Shown here one piece after another: positions 43,536 to 55,882 of a stretch of 64,000 nt of DNA (its first letter is position 1; each line of letters starts with the position of its first letter). The notes under the pieces were generated by a model that worked only from the letters and a program-made list of their open reading frames with translations, was not told the origin of the DNA and searched no databases. This stretch comes from Linum tenue. Taxonomy: Eukaryota; Streptophyta; Magnoliopsida; Malpighiales; Linaceae. The DNA lies in NCBI GenBank assembly GCA_946122785.1, contig CAMGYJ010000005.1, positions 63,314,200-63,378,199 of the forward strand, in the 5' to 3' direction. Both the position numbers and the translations under genes were made by a program.

Positions 43536-44984
43536 TTACATCATAATAATTTCAGAAACATACTGCATGAACTCCTCGTCCTTCTCCAGTCCAGCCATAG
43601 TTTCAGGTGCCAAGACCACCTCAAGATCAACGGTCCCGTTCCCTTCTCTCCCGGGGAAGGCCGAAATCTTGCCGTCGAATTTGTTGGCCTTCCCGCTCCT
43701 GATCGCCAACGGCCGGCCCCACCCGAAATCATTGTTGTACATCGGGAATCTCGGGGAGCTACCCATGGTGATGGACGCGCCGTCGAAGTTCCCCAGAGGG
43801 AACAAACGTGGGTCCTTCTCCCAGTTCGCTACTCCCTTCCGCACCGTAGCATCCCCGTGTGCGACGACGTTTTTGTGCAACAAGTCCGCGCCCCAGCCCA
43901 GGTCGTTAGCCAACAGCTCGCCGGCCGGGGCCAGAGTCGGGATGCTCTGTATCGCGTTCCCAAAGTAGTAAGGGTGGAGCCGCGGCTCGAGCCGGTGGCG
44001 GCAGTTGACTGCCATCCGGAACGTCGTCATCTTGCTCGGCGGCAGGTTCCTCGCACGTGTGACGGAGCGCCACAGTTGCGCGCTGAGCGACTGAAACGAG
44101 GAGACCTCGAACGGGGCCGTTTTGTTGCCGCTCTTCAGGTTGTCATTATTCGTGACGCCCCCGTCCCCGTCCCCGTTGACGGCGACTTTCCAGTGATCGT
44201 TGCCTTGCTTCCCCAGAATCTCGATTAAATTGACGGCGGCGGCGTTGCTGGTACTGCTATTGGCTCTCTGTTTCAGCTTCAAGATGGCTTCCCTGCTGAA
44301 ATGGAAAACCCTCTCCCGGAGCGGCACATCGCCGGAGAAAGTAACTTTCGGTCCGCCGGCGGGGAATTTCAGCACGGCTGGGGAGTTGAACACCGTCTTC
44401 CTATAGAAATCGGGGGAATTCGAGATCTTCTGCGCCCCTTTGCAAAATTCAGCGAAAGTGTTGAAGAAATGCCAGAACGAGGTCCCGTCGGTGACGGCAT
44501 GATTGACGACACAGCCGATGAAGACGGCGTCAGCGAGCTCCGTGAACTGTACGGCGGCGAGGGGCCGGGAGTGTCCCGAGTAACTAATCGTGTTGTCGAA
44601 CGGGAAAAATTCCTTGACGAATTCAGGGACGTCCCCTGAAGTAAGGATGTCACGGAGGAAGAGGTGGCCTGCTTTGGCGTGGATGAATTCGACGCCGGCG
44701 TCGTTGCAGGAGATGTGGACGTGGCCGGTGGGATCGGTGACGAGGCGGCCGGCGAGGGCGGGGAAGTGGGAGAGGGCGAGGGAGAGGGAGTGTTTGAGGA
44801 ATGTGATGAGATCGGTGGAGGAATAAGGAGGGCGGGGGAGGAGAACTCCCTTCTGGATGTAGTGGCAGGAAAGCATGGGGAGATCGGAAACAGAGAGCTT
44901 GAGGGTTTTGACGGCGGCGGGGGTGGGTTTGAGGGGCGGGATGACGGTGCATTTGGAGACCACGGTGGTGGAAGACGACGGCAT
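43536..44984 (-). CDS. BAHD acyltransferase (At3g50280-like group), single exon
   Basis: This is a 482-residue, intronless gene starting at the ATG at 44984 (MPSSSTTVVSKC). BAHD enzymes transfer an acyl group from acyl-CoA to an alcohol or amine in the cytosol. The catalytic HxxxD motif is HAVTD at 162-166, and the structural DFGWG motif is at 419-423. The start (LPMLSCHYIQKGVLLPRP) resembles the plant group that includes uncharacterised At3g50280-type and EPS1-like proteins. A Gly/Asp/Asn-rich loop at about 265-290 is longer than usual. Length agrees with the family. The substrate cannot be inferred. Codons are GC-rich compared with the surrounding AT-rich DNA. The open frame continues upstream of the ATG but through promoter-like sequence, so I do not extend it. 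Confidence 0.95.
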   Translation of the reverse strand: MPSSSTTVVSKCTVIPPLKPTPAAVKTLKLSVSDLPMLSCHYIQKGVLLPRPPYSSTDLITFLKHSLSLALSHFPALAGRLVTDPTGHVHISCNDAGVEFIHAKAGHLFLRDILTSGDVPEFVKEFFPFDNTISYSGHSRPLAAVQFTELADAVFIGCVVNHAVTDGTSFWHFFNTFAEFCKGAQKISNSPDFYRKTVFNSPAVLKFPAGGPKVTFSGDVPLRERVFHFSREAILKLKQRANSSTSNAAAVNLIEILGKQGNDHWKVAVNGDGDGGVTNNDNLKSGNKTAPFEVSSFQSLSAQLWRSVTRARNLPPSKMTTFRMAVNCRHRLEPRLHPYYFGNAIQSIPTLAPAGELLANDLGWGADLLHKNVVAHGDATVRKGVANWEKDPRLFPLGNFDGASITMGSSPRFPMYNNDFGWGRPLAIRSGKANKFDGKISAFPGREGNGTVDLEVVLAPETMAGLEKDEEFMQYVSEIIMM

Positions 44985-45096
44985 CTTGCTGTGTTTTTGT
45001 CCCTTTGTTTTGTTTTGTTTTGTATGTCTGAGAGATGGATGGATGGAAGGAAGAGTTGGGGGGGAGATATGAAAAGGCAATGGAGGAATTGGGGAG

Positions 45097-45104
45097 TATA
45101 AATA
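45097..45104 (-). promoter_or_regulatory. Probable TATA box of the BAHD gene
   Basis: TATTTATA on the minus strand lies 113 bp upstream of the ATG, in a CT-rich (minus strand) leader context. No other TATA-like site is closer. Confidence 0.45.
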
Positions 45105-46312
45105 GGAGAAGGAGAACAGGGGAGTGGCAGAGTGGGGACTATGGGAGGAGTTTGGATGCATGAACTTAATTTTGTGGTAGTTGACTAGTTGTACATATAC
45201 TTCCCCTGTTTTACAGATTACAGTCCATGACATGATGATGATGATCGATATTCTTATAGATTGATGGCCCACGCAGCTACTAGGTGTTTGTGGGTCACTT
45301 GGTTGATTTGGACTATACTAACCACCGGGGAAATTAATTTTCCGAAATACCCGTGTTAGACTGTTAGTAAAACAAGTTCTCACCACAATACAACATTTTG
45401 CCAAACCTTTTACTAAAATACAAGACTTGGTAACAAATTGCTTCAATGCCAAACGAACTAAGCAAAGCTTCGCCTGATATTGGAGTGATCTCGTCAAACG
45501 AGTCAGTTCTCGTTACTACTCGATCTAGTCGCTGGATCTATATAGATCGCTGGCGTCAAACGTGATTCACCATGTCTGCAAGGCAATAACACAAAACCGT
45601 CCATAGTGCTTGGTCTTTTTTCTTAATTGATCTCAATTAAGAAAACTTCAATTCCTCCCGAGAAATATATAGATATATATATTTTTTTTAACACGACTGG
45701 ATAAGGGAACAAAGATAATCAGAATTCAGGAAGGACCATACCGTTTAATAATTATCTAGTACTATATGTACAGAGGTCCATAGCATGCATTAAGAAAAGA
45801 AGGTAAGCAAGGGTGAGTAAGGGGTAAGCGAGGGTTACGTGGGTAGATATGGTTGCTCGCTGGAAACATCATCAGCAATATGCTGTGCAGCTTGATCTGC
45901 TGCCACAGCTAATGTTGGAATTTGGTCACGAATTGCAGAATCAGGAAACTATATATAACGTGGGAATAGTTTAACGTCCATAATAAATTAAGAAGCTTTT
46001 TAAGTATTGAACTTTGAATGTAAGATGGAAGAATAAACGTAGTTATTGTTGATGGAGCCTAAACCTCTGAAACGAATATGGATTCTTAAACCTATACATG
46101 TTTGATTGCTGGTTTATTGCATGTACCGACTTCATTCTTTTGTTCCATATGGTTGGCAATAAGTAGTACTATTCGAATATATTTTATGGAAAGTTCCTCC
46201 CTTTATATGTGTACCAACAATTCGCCGGTATCATCATGCCTTTGTACCTTTTAAAATTCTAGAATTATTAATCTACTCTTCTGCAATCATTAGTAAATAA
46301 GAATAACTACCA
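45105..46312. other. BAHD upstream region, no further gene
   Basis: AT-rich sequence. Distal promoter elements may lie here, but I cannot assign any with confidence. Confidence 0.4.
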
Positions 46313-47106
46313 CCCCTTGTCGCGGGCGGAGATGGTCAATTGGCATTTATTATGTGGTTCGTTATAGTGTTCTGTTAGTAATATTAGCCTAAAATTAATT
46401 TTTTCTTATCAATTTTGTTAGTAATATTGCCTTGACAATATGATATTGACTGAGAAGAGATACATTGCGGTCAACATCCAATTTAAAATTTTTAATTTTT
46501 TTTGTTAATAAATGATATTTACCTATACCCTTGTATTCCCATTGATTATGGGTAGGGACTAGGGTATGGGTGATATATGTATTGTTTTGGAAGTTTTTAG
46601 ATGGGTTGGGTAGGGTATGAATTTTACTTTCGTAATCAAAATGTGTATGTGTTGGGTATGGATACCCATTTATTCGAGGATGTTTTAATTACAAATAAAA
46701 AATTAGACTTATTTCTAGACCTTCAAAATTTTAGGTACCAAAATGTAATACACAAATATTTTAGGTACTAAAATGTAAGGTTCCATCAATATTTTGAGGA
46801 CTTATATGCCAAAAAAAATAAATTTAGGTTATAAATCTAAAGATCTATTAAGTTTAGGTACCGAATTGTAATTTGCATAGTTGAGGCTTAATTCCTTTTA
46901 TGGTGATGCATTTAAGATGATAATTATTTACATTTTTTATAGAAAATAGGAAACTATTTATTTGAAATGTATAAATGTTGAAAATTCTAGCCCAGGTGAA
47001 AAAGAAAAACTTTAGAGAGTAGTAAAAAGAATACAAACTAGAACTCGCTTAAAATTTCACGCCTTAAATTCTATAGTGGAAAATGACGACTTCTAATTAG
47101 TAATAA

Positions 47107-47171
<65 letters not shown>

Positions 47172-47790
47172 AAGTGGACTCGACATTAAGCTGAAAAAGT
47201 TAGTGGGTTCAATTATAAATTCTCTAGACTGTTGGTCAGTTGTGTATGGACCCATTCATACTTGTGATCAGAATACCTAAAAATAGTATACTAATTAGGG
47301 TTAGATGAAGAAGGCAAAGAAAGAAATAAAAACAGGATTATGGAAGGCGAGTGAAAAATGAAACGAAGAGGAAGTAAATGATGAAAAGGTTTGATCATTT
47401 TTATAGTTATATTAATTTTAAATTATTATTTGTATTACTATTGATTTTTTTAAACATTGTTCTATTAAAATATCATAGAAAAACTTCATACAGATCAATA
47501 TCTTAATGTACTCGTATTATATTTTACTAAATATGGTGTCACATCACCGAAAAGAATGTTATTTTAAAAATGGTAATTAGTATTTCAAATGGATAACATA
47601 CATTTTTTTTAAGTAAAAATCTCTTGGAAGACCAAAATGGTTGAATCTTCTCCTACAGTTGAGTGAAACAACATCTTGCATGGTATAAACTAAATTTATA
47701 CTTTAATGTTATGTGGATTGGATTCATGGAATGGTGGATTGGATTCATGGATTCAAGTGAAATCTAAACAGTGGACCAATATGTAAATTT
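46313..47790. repeat. Diverged duplicated segment, copy 1
   Basis: It matches 48795-50040 in order: the TTATGTGGTTCGTTATAGTG block, GTCAACATCCAATTT, ACCCATTTATTCGAG, GAGGACTTATATGCC, and GTGGATTGGATTCATGG near the right end. It contains a (AT)n tract at 47109-47167 that copy 2 lacks. No coding sequence is seen; it may be a non-autonomous element of unknown type. Confidence 0.72.
47109..47167. repeat. (AT)n microsatellite
   Basis: About 59 bp of AT dinucleotide repeat, with no MITE next to it. Confidence 0.96.
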
Positions 47791-47872
47791 AAAAAATTGC
47801 AGGTACGAAAGCTCATAAAATTTAGATACCAAAAAGCGAGATCTCTAGCAGGGGGGTCCGCTTTCCCCCCTT

Positions 47873-48082
47873 ATGTTCAGCATTGTTATGGATATCTTCT
47901 CGTATATTATTGAATCTTTGCAGGAGGCAGGTCTCATATCGGGTTTCCACTTTGATGAGAATGATCTTCGCGGTCAGGTCTCTCATCTCTTGTATGCAGA
48001 CGACGCAATTGTTTTCTGCAATGCTACAGAAGATGAAGTGTTTAACGTGCTGGCTGCGCTGCTGTGTTTATTGACTAACTAG
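47873..48082 (+). pseudogene. LINE reverse transcriptase fragment
   Basis: A 69-codon frame with VSHLLYADDAIVFC, which includes the YADD active-site motif of plant L1-type non-LTR retrotransposons, preceded by LFSIVMDIFSY-like residues. Only this core block is left. Confidence 0.8.
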
Positions 48083-48142
48083 CTAACTAACTAATAGTTG
48101 CAAGTTCCTAAACATGTCCGGTTATCTTTATATATACAAAAC

Positions 48143-48545
48143 TAGGGATGGCTATTTGGTCTGAGTTATTTGGTTTTACCTGAAACCGGACCATATAATC
48201 TGGACTGGAACTGGATAGTAAACAATCCAATATAATTTTTGGGTTTAGATTTGAGGTAAAAAAATGTTTCGGACCGGATCAAAAACATGATAAAGACCGG
48301 ATAAGAGAGCCCAACACCCAAAAGTTAACCAACTCCTCATCCTTTGAATCCTCAGGCCACTCTAATCCCCACAAGCTCAATCTAAAATCAAAATCGAATT
48401 GGGACCGGATCGGGTCAAGACCGGACCGGATCAAGACCGGACTGTATCCAATCCCATCTTTGGTCCTTATATTCCCGAAAAGAGAGGACTGGAACCGGAT
48501 CAATTCGGACCAATTTAACCGGACCGGGCTGTATAGCCACCCCTA
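48143..48545. mobile_element. hAT-type MITE (TAGGGATGGCTAT termini)
   Basis: The ends TAGGGATGGCTAT and ATAGCCACCCCTA are inverted repeats of 13 bp with one mismatch. The flanks TACAAAAC and GAAAAAAC may be a decayed 8-bp duplication. The interior is rich in CCGGACCGGATC-like words; no coding capacity. Confidence 0.7.
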
Positions 48546-48794
48546 GAAAAAACCATGAATGTTGGGTAAGCCAAATTAATGCAAAAAACAAAAAAAAATC
48601 AAATTCAAAGTTCAGATATCCAATTGTAAAATATGTTAAGTTTAGCTATTAAGATTTAATTTTGAAATGAGCATGAATAAAAATCCAAATTTATGGATTA
48701 AAATTCTATTCAATCTAAAATATAAGGGACTGGATTTAATTTTGAAATGTTTATCAATGGATCAAACTCTACCCATTTATATAATAACTAGGTG

Positions 48795-50040
48795 GTGATG
48801 GCGCGACTTGTCGCGGAGTGAAGATTACCTATGTGCATGTATTATGTGGTCCGTTATGGTGTTTTATTAGTATTATTAGTTTGAAATTAATTTTTTATTA
48901 ACAATTTTGTTAGTAATATTGACGACCATATGATATTGACTGGGAAGAGATATATAACGGTCAACATCCAATTTTAATTTATTTTGAAAATTTTATGGCT
49001 AGTAAATGATATTTACCTAAATCCGAGTAGACCCATTGATTATAGGTAGGTATGGGTGACATATATATGGGTTTAGAAGTTTATAGATGGGTTTGGGTAG
49101 AGTTTGAATATTTACTTTCATAATCTAAATATGTATGAGTTGGGTATGAATACCCATTTATTCGAGAGTGTTTTAATTACACATACAAAAATTAAAACTA
49201 TTTGTAGAACTTTAAAAGTTTAGGTATCAAAATGTAATACATAAAAAAATTTATGTACTAAAATATAATGTTCCATCAACATTTTGAGGACTTATATGCC
49301 AAAAAAAATTTGGTTATAAATCTGAAGATCTATTAAGTTTATGTATAAAACTGTAATTTGCATAGTTGAGACTGAATTCTTTTTTATGACGATGTATTTA
49401 AGATGATAGCTATTTACTTTTTTCAATAAAAAAATGAAAACTATTTATTTGATATGTGTAGATACCTAGCCAAATATTTCATGTATAATTTTTTAAAATT
49501 CTAGTCTGGGTGGAAAAGAGAAACTATAGAGAGAAGCAAAAGGAATACAAACTGGAACTCACTTAAATTTTTTCATGACCATATATATTTATAATTGTGG
49601 TTAGAATACATAAAAATAGTATACTAAGTAGGGTTAGACGAAGAAGGCAAAGAAACAAATAATAAAAGGATTATGGAAGGCGAGTGAAAACTGAAACGAA
49701 GAGGAAGTAGATGATGGAAAGGTTTTGACCAATTCTTTTAGTTGACGTCAATACAACAATTAATCAACCATTTTCACCGTAGCAATTTATTGACACTTGC
49801 TTATGTAGATGTCGCATATTTTGTTACAAGTAGTTAGTAGAAGTTTATTTAGTAACCCGTAAATATATTAAATGAGTTTATAACTGCTCTCTTTTAATAT
49901 TTTAGAGTCGTCTCTCTTGTATTGTACGAACTAAATTTATACTTTTATGTTATGGTGGATTGGATTCATGGATTGGTTCAAAAGGATTGGTGGATTGGAT
50001 TCATGCACTCAAGCGAAATCTAAACACTGGACTGATATGT
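48795..50040. repeat. Diverged duplicated segment, copy 2
   Basis: This is the second copy of 46313-47790, at an estimated 80% identity, without the long AT microsatellite. It starts shortly after AACTAGGTGGTGATGGCGCGAC. Confidence 0.72.
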
Positions 50041-50817
50041 AAATTTAGATACCAAAACATAATTGTTCAATAATTTTATATTAAAATTAAATGTTGGGTA
50101 TCAAAATGTAAAATGTACTTTATAATGACTAAATTATGATTTAATTAAATTTGGGGTATCAAAATGCAAATAATTAGGCAACAGTAACCAAGCTTCACAT
50201 TTATATATATTAATTTAAATTTTCTGTTTAGCCTACTGAATTAGATAAGTAAATAATATTGGAAGGTTTAAGGAAAACTGACATCCTAGACGGATTATCT
50301 TTGTATAGAGAAAACCATGAATGTTGGCCGTAGTTATCAGAGTTAAGCCATTGTGCTTTCTTTGGTTAGTTAGGTTGGCGACAGTCAAGCGTGACCGCTA
50401 ACCAACTACTGACTTGTCGAAATATTAATTTTTAGACTTTTCCATTTGTTACAAATATTTCCTTCATTAATCTCTTGTCCTCCCCTATAGACCTAATAAT
50501 TGGTCCATGGTCACTGAATGTTTTGAGTGGTTGATGCCCTCGGGCAGGAGAGAGTCCGATATATCTGGTATTAAAAGGAAGAATTCAAGTTAATATGAAG
50601 ATTTGTAGATATCAATTGAAGGTAGATTATTTGCTGTTTATTGGAAGTCATCGAAATCCAAATACAAACAAAGATCAAATGTTAATGATTTATACCAATT
50701 TTGGTTTATAGATATCCCTAATGATTTTGGTTACAAGAACAACTGAGGCATTGATTTTGGTTTGGTTTTAACAGTTTGGTTAACTAGACCAAATCATTTT
50801 ACTACTTTCATAAACAG
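50041..50817. other. AT-rich intergenic, no supported gene
   Basis: No open frame with a recognisable domain and no clear repeat ends. Confidence 0.45.
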
Positions 50818-51164
50818 TTGGTATCGTTTGGAAGTTGCGATTGTTTTGTTGAGATTGTCATTATGCATGTATTGTTTAAAATGCATTGTTTTTTTAGCAG
50901 AAACAATACATGTATTGTTTCTGTGATGTGACAGAAACTATCACTCATTTTGAGTGATTGTTATATCTCAACTTTTAGTTGTGATTGTTGAGATAGTTGA
51001 GTTGAGATTGTTTTGTCTCAGCTTTTAGCTAATGCGACATACACAATCACACATACAAACGTTGTATTCTACAATGCATCAAATTCGACAATACATATAT
51101 AATATTATACATGCATTCTCAACAATACATCTATTTAACAATCGCAACTTCCAAACGACACCAA
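50818..51164. mobile_element. 347-bp MITE with 25-bp inverted termini
   Basis: TTGGTATCGTTTGGAAGTTG at the left and CAACTTCCAAACGACACCAA at the right are inverted repeats with one mismatch. Internal palindromes include ACAATACATGTATTGT. The terminus resembles Tourist/PIF-Harbinger-type ends (GTTTGG), but no TAA target duplication is evident. Confidence 0.75.
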
Positions 51165-51522
51165 TAATGTGAATTGTGCCTGTCCAACCATACCGCACGC
51201 ACTTCACCATCTTGTCACTAAGTGATTAACATTTTTCTTTATGTATTTGTTTTTTTTTTATAATGTTGGGCCAACTAAAGACCCGAGTCAATTGTGAGTA
51301 TAAATTCATGCATCTAGGCAGATATGTGATCGTTGACGTTGTTTTATTTATCAATTTCTCCCATTGTTTCTGTTGCCTTACATATTCGTTGGTGTCATGA
51401 TTGTGATTTATGTATACAAAATGTAAGAGACATTTGGGCCCACTCATCACTAGGGTATCGTAATCAATTTCACAAACTATGTTTAGAATCATCCACTTCC
51501 ATTAAGAATCACTATATTTTTA

Positions 51523-52045
51523 ATTAATTCCAGGGTTCTAAAAAGCGCGCCTAGACACTCGCCTAATCTCGCCTATGCGCAAGTCGGAAGGAAAACGCCT
51601 CGCCTTGGCAAAAAGCAGTGGAGAAGGCGTCACAATTGAGTTGTGCCACAAAATGATGTCTTGAATACTAGAGAGGATTGTCTTGAATACTCTATAGTAT
51701 GCTAGGATATAGTTAGAGACGACAATCTTTAGATTAGCCCCTTCTTTCTTTTTTGCGCTTCTTTGTCTCAATATGCTTTGCTATTTTTAAGCTTCTTCTT
51801 CCTTACTCATTTCTCCACAGTATGTTTTATGTTTCACCATGTGCTGTTGATGAAAGTTTAGAAATGAGAGGTAGATGTGATGATATTTAGTTTAAAAACT
51901 CGTGATTCTAAGCACGTGGGAGATATTATACTACGTTTACATCTAACGCTTAGACACGCCTAGATGACACCTAAACATGCTAGGCGCAAAGCAGAGCCTC
52001 AACACACGCCTTACACCTAACGCTTTCTTGAACCTTGCTTAATTC
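51523..52045. mobile_element. hAT-type MITE of the 'GCGCCTAG' kind with 7/8 target duplication
   Basis: The element 51531-52037 has ends CAGGGTTC and GAACCTTG (imperfect inverted repeat). Subterminal CGCCTAG/CTAGGCG and AACGCTT/AAAAAGCG words lie towards both ends. The flanks ATTAATTC and CTTAATTC match at 7 of 8 bases. The middle has no transposase. Confidence 0.75.
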
Positions 52046-53521
52046 TAATTAATTAGTGAAAGCACCTTCAATTTTTAATGTTCACTAAGGAACTTACATT
52101 ACAAAAGATTTAGCATTTTGGACCAAAATAGCCCCAGCCTTTTCAAAATTAAAAAATTAATCAAAATTAAAAAAATAATACAATGATTCACTCCATAATA
52201 TGTTAAGCATGAGAGTCTGATAGTTTTTTTGGGGCAAACAAAAAAATTATTAAGCTCTGGGTAAACCCATTTGTATTTTTTGGGTTTACAATAAGTATAT
52301 AAGCATATATAACATATATAGATATACAACTCTAAGTTGCCTTTTACTTTAAACATGGCTAACTATCTACTATGTGAACCTGTCTAAGACAATCCACATG
52401 AAATATTATTTCTATTTTATATGTGGTTCCTACTGTCACATCAGCAGTTTTTTCCATTTCACTACATATCACTTTCATTTCTTTTACATCCATGAAATTC
52501 ACTATCTATTTTATATGGTGGGTCTAGCTTTTTTTTTAATACATCTATATATTTTATCTAACCTATATGATTTTACCAATGTAAGATGTATCAAATAATT
52601 AAAATAATATATTGTTATTATTTAATTATCAATAATGAAATAAATTTACTAATTCGTTAAAAAATATTTTATAGCTTTATTCATTGATTAAAAATAAATT
52701 ATGTAATTTAAAATGGGTAGCTTCAATAAAATTACATGAAAATTGTTATTAAGTCACAACTACAATATTCGAATGACAAATTACATAACACAATCACAAT
52801 TTCAAATAAACACATGTACATAACACAATTACAATTTCAAATAAATACACGTAATACAAATACATAGAAACGATACTAGATTAACTATCGTACTACTTGT
52901 CTCTAATTCGATTTCATATCTCTTCTAGCAAATGATAAATAGAAATTAAAACAATATTACACTCTTTTCAATTCAAATAAAGAAAAAAATGCAAAAAAAA
53001 AAAAAAAATGTAGCAACAGATCTAAAGGGGGTCATATTCTTGGCACGGGATACGGTCACTTCCTCCTATGGGGTTGTGAGATTCACAACCAAGGGCATTT
53101 TTGGGGTTGTATCAAATAACTACCACACCAGACAAACCAATCTTCCTCTCCACTGCCAAAGGTGAGTTGCCGACTGAAGTCACTCAGCCAAGCTAAGTCC
53201 TCCCTTCCTCTGTTGATGCTGCACTTGAAGAAGCTACTATCGCCTGCCTTTGCAGTCGTAGGCTCGTAGCGGAGTTGGTGAAAACCTGGAAGGGATACGC
53301 AGCCGACGTTGTTAAGGCCGCACAATTGGGTTCCCCAGCAGCGATCAAGGGTCCGTTAGCAATCACCATTCCAGATTTTCTTTCTTACGGACGTCGCGTT
53401 GCGTGCAATAAGAGAAAGAGTTACATATGCGCAAGTAAGGGCGCAACTTATGTTATGTGGGAAGAGCTGATTTTTGGGGCATAATATGTGGAAATTTTTG
53501 GTATCAGAGCCTCGTTTAAAA
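52046..53521. other. AT-rich stretch followed by TE-like sequence
   Basis: 52046-52990 is strongly AT-rich without a gene. 53040-53480 is of more even composition, with a phrase (CGTAGCGGAG) shared with 54985. A tRNA-Met-type primer-binding site sequence, TGGTATCAGAGC, lies at 53499-53510 on the plus strand, just left of the LTR at 53522. It suggests a plus-strand element whose 5' LTR once lay here, but I cannot define that LTR. Confidence 0.45.
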
Positions 53522-55451
53522 TGTAACACCCTAATCAGGCTGAGTACTATTTTTACTAAAATGTCATTGATAAATAAAATATTCAAATATTAAATTGCAG
53601 CGAGAAAATTTTTCATAAATAAAATACTGAAAACCCACACTTGTAGTTTAAAGCAAAGCTCTAACACGTGGGCAAATTAAACTCAAACTTTAAAATCACA
53701 ATCTGATCTCCAGTCTATATTCATAATCATAAGATGCAAATAACTAGGTAGTCTCTCTCGTTGCTGCTACTGAAAATCTTAACTAGGCATCCTCCGTGAC
53801 GCTTGCACTCCCCTCCTCTAGCTGACTGCCCTCGAACTTTTCCTCTCAAACTCGCTGCTCTCTAACTGCTCCTCTAGCTAGCTGCTACCGATCTGGTTCT
53901 CGCTCATTCCCTTACTAAGGCCCGGTGAGTGAGTTGGGGTCAGTCTACGCCCTTACGTTTTAAACTTTCTAATAATTTTGCACTTCTTCTCAAACACTTA
54001 AACTCAAACTGAGGGAAGTTGTCTGTACTTCCATTCTTAAAAATCTTAACTCTTAAAACTGTATGGGAGTAACTGTTACTCTCCATTCTTAAAGCTTAAA
54101 TCTCAACTTAAATACTTGACTGACACGGGGATCCCTCACTAGCTAGTCCGGTTGCCAACTCATACGTATGAGAAGCCATCAAGTCTTTTCTTAAACTTAA
54201 ACTTATCGTGGAAGGCTCTTCTTCCACGATTCTCAAGAGCATAACTGCTGCTCTGTCTCAAAGATCTCAAGAGCATAACTGTTACTCTTCGAAGATGAGG
54301 TATTTCTTAAAAGGGATTGTTCTTAAGCTTTAATAATCACTCATAAACGTAAACTTCAAAGTAAGAGATAAACTCATACATCTTCACTTCAAATCATAGC
54401 TCAACCAAAGCACATACTATCAAACATAATCATACAATCTCAAACAGAATCAAACACTGCACATACATCACGTAAATCAATACTTGAAAATACCCTATTT
54501 GAAAGATCGTAAGACGTAGAATTTACCGCCTTTACACTAACCTTCCGTCGGAACTAGCTCTGATTTTGCTCCAAAGTTTCCATACTCGCTTCCAACCCTA
54601 TTACACTCGTATTTGCTTGAATTAAATGGAGCAGCTTGCTTGGCAAATGGGATTAATGAAAAAGCCCGCTGTCGATGCTCATCAACCAGTCCTCCATTGG
54701 CTTGGAATCGTCCAGATAACAATGACCATAAGACGAGCTTGCTTAAGCAGGCAGCTCTCGTACTAGGATTGGCACGAACATGATTTGGGTCCGCCTTTGT
54801 GACCACTAGGGCTGCTTTTCTCTTCGTCGATCCCCATCATCCGTTTGCGTTTTGCCAGGTACCATGCACGCCAATTGGCAGGGAGGGTTTCCATCGATGA
54901 TATTCCCCGGGTTGGCTGTACTCGACACTCCCACTCGTGTCCAGGTTGCTTCGGCCCTAGCTTGCTTAGGCAGCCTGGTCTCGTAGCGGAGAGGGGTGAA
55001 ACAACGCATGACAGCGGCAGACCCAGCCCACCTCAACCCTGCTGAATCTTCCCCTCGCAGACAGCTGCCATAGTAGAGGGAGAACAATCATGTTGGCTTG
55101 AAATCCCGCTCTCGACTTTCCCTCCTGGTCTCGTAGTAGAAGAGAATATCAGGAAGAGCAGTCACGTACAAATGCGGTGGAAGCGTTAAGGGCGGCCACT
55201 TCAGCGCTGATAGTCCACATTATCGATGGGATTAGGGTTGGGTAGGGTTTTGATTAGCTCGAGGGGTATCTTGGGAATTTCGTAAATTATGGGTGAGTAA
55301 TCCCAAACTCAACTAACGTGCGTAGCTAACTCGACACCGTTTGAACCAAGAGTTTGCATTTTTAGTCCTCATGGATATTACAGTAGAATTTGACAAACTT
55401 TACCAAGGGCATAATAGTCATTTTGACTTTTGAGAAGAGCGGGGTGTAACA
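53522..55451 (-). repeat. Tekay/Del-type LTR (family C/D), copy C
   Basis: The ends TGTAACACC and GGGTGTAACA are inverted. To its right, TTTCCTCCACCCTTATAAAA is, on the minus strand, a purine-rich tract ending AAGGGTGGAGGAAA, so this is the 3' LTR of a minus-strand gypsy element. About half its length matches 13440-14490 in reverse complement. It is 1,930 bp. Confidence 0.75.
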
Positions 55452-55882
55452 TTTCCTCCACCCTTATAAAAATTTCGTCCAAATTTGATCAGGCTCATCC
55501 TTCCATGCTGCTCATCCTCGTGCTTCTTTGGCTCAAGATTTCACCCTTGCTATATGAACTTCAATGGCGTGTTCTTACCTTGTCCTGAATAGCTTACTAT
55601 AGTTCTTATATGTACTCTTGACCATAATAGGTATTCTCATCTAGCTTGGTAGCATCAAATCGGTTTGAGGGACTCATTGCTCTTTTCAAAATTTTCCAAC
55701 TTGAGCTGGTAGTGCGATTTCGATTCTGTTTGATACGTCTATTCAACTCATTCAATACTTGTTGTTAAATCGAAGTCGAGGTATCACACTGGATGCCTTT
55801 TTGGATCACCTGAAAGAACTTTGGTTTCAAATTCTAGATAGTTATGGGCGATTTTCTCGAGGTGATGGAAGGATGAGAAGCG
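55452..55882 (-). other. Internal 3' remnant of the gypsy element with LTR C
   Basis: The minus strand begins with the polypurine tract and leads away without a clear domain. A short TTTGGACGAAATTT phrase next to the tract is typical of Del-type elements. The element is cut before its pol. Confidence 0.5.

Noticed and set aside
44985..45272. 96-codon in-frame extension upstream of the BAHD start
   Set aside because: It runs through a TATA-like box and a CT-rich leader, is not BAHD-like, and the MPSSS start gives the usual family length.
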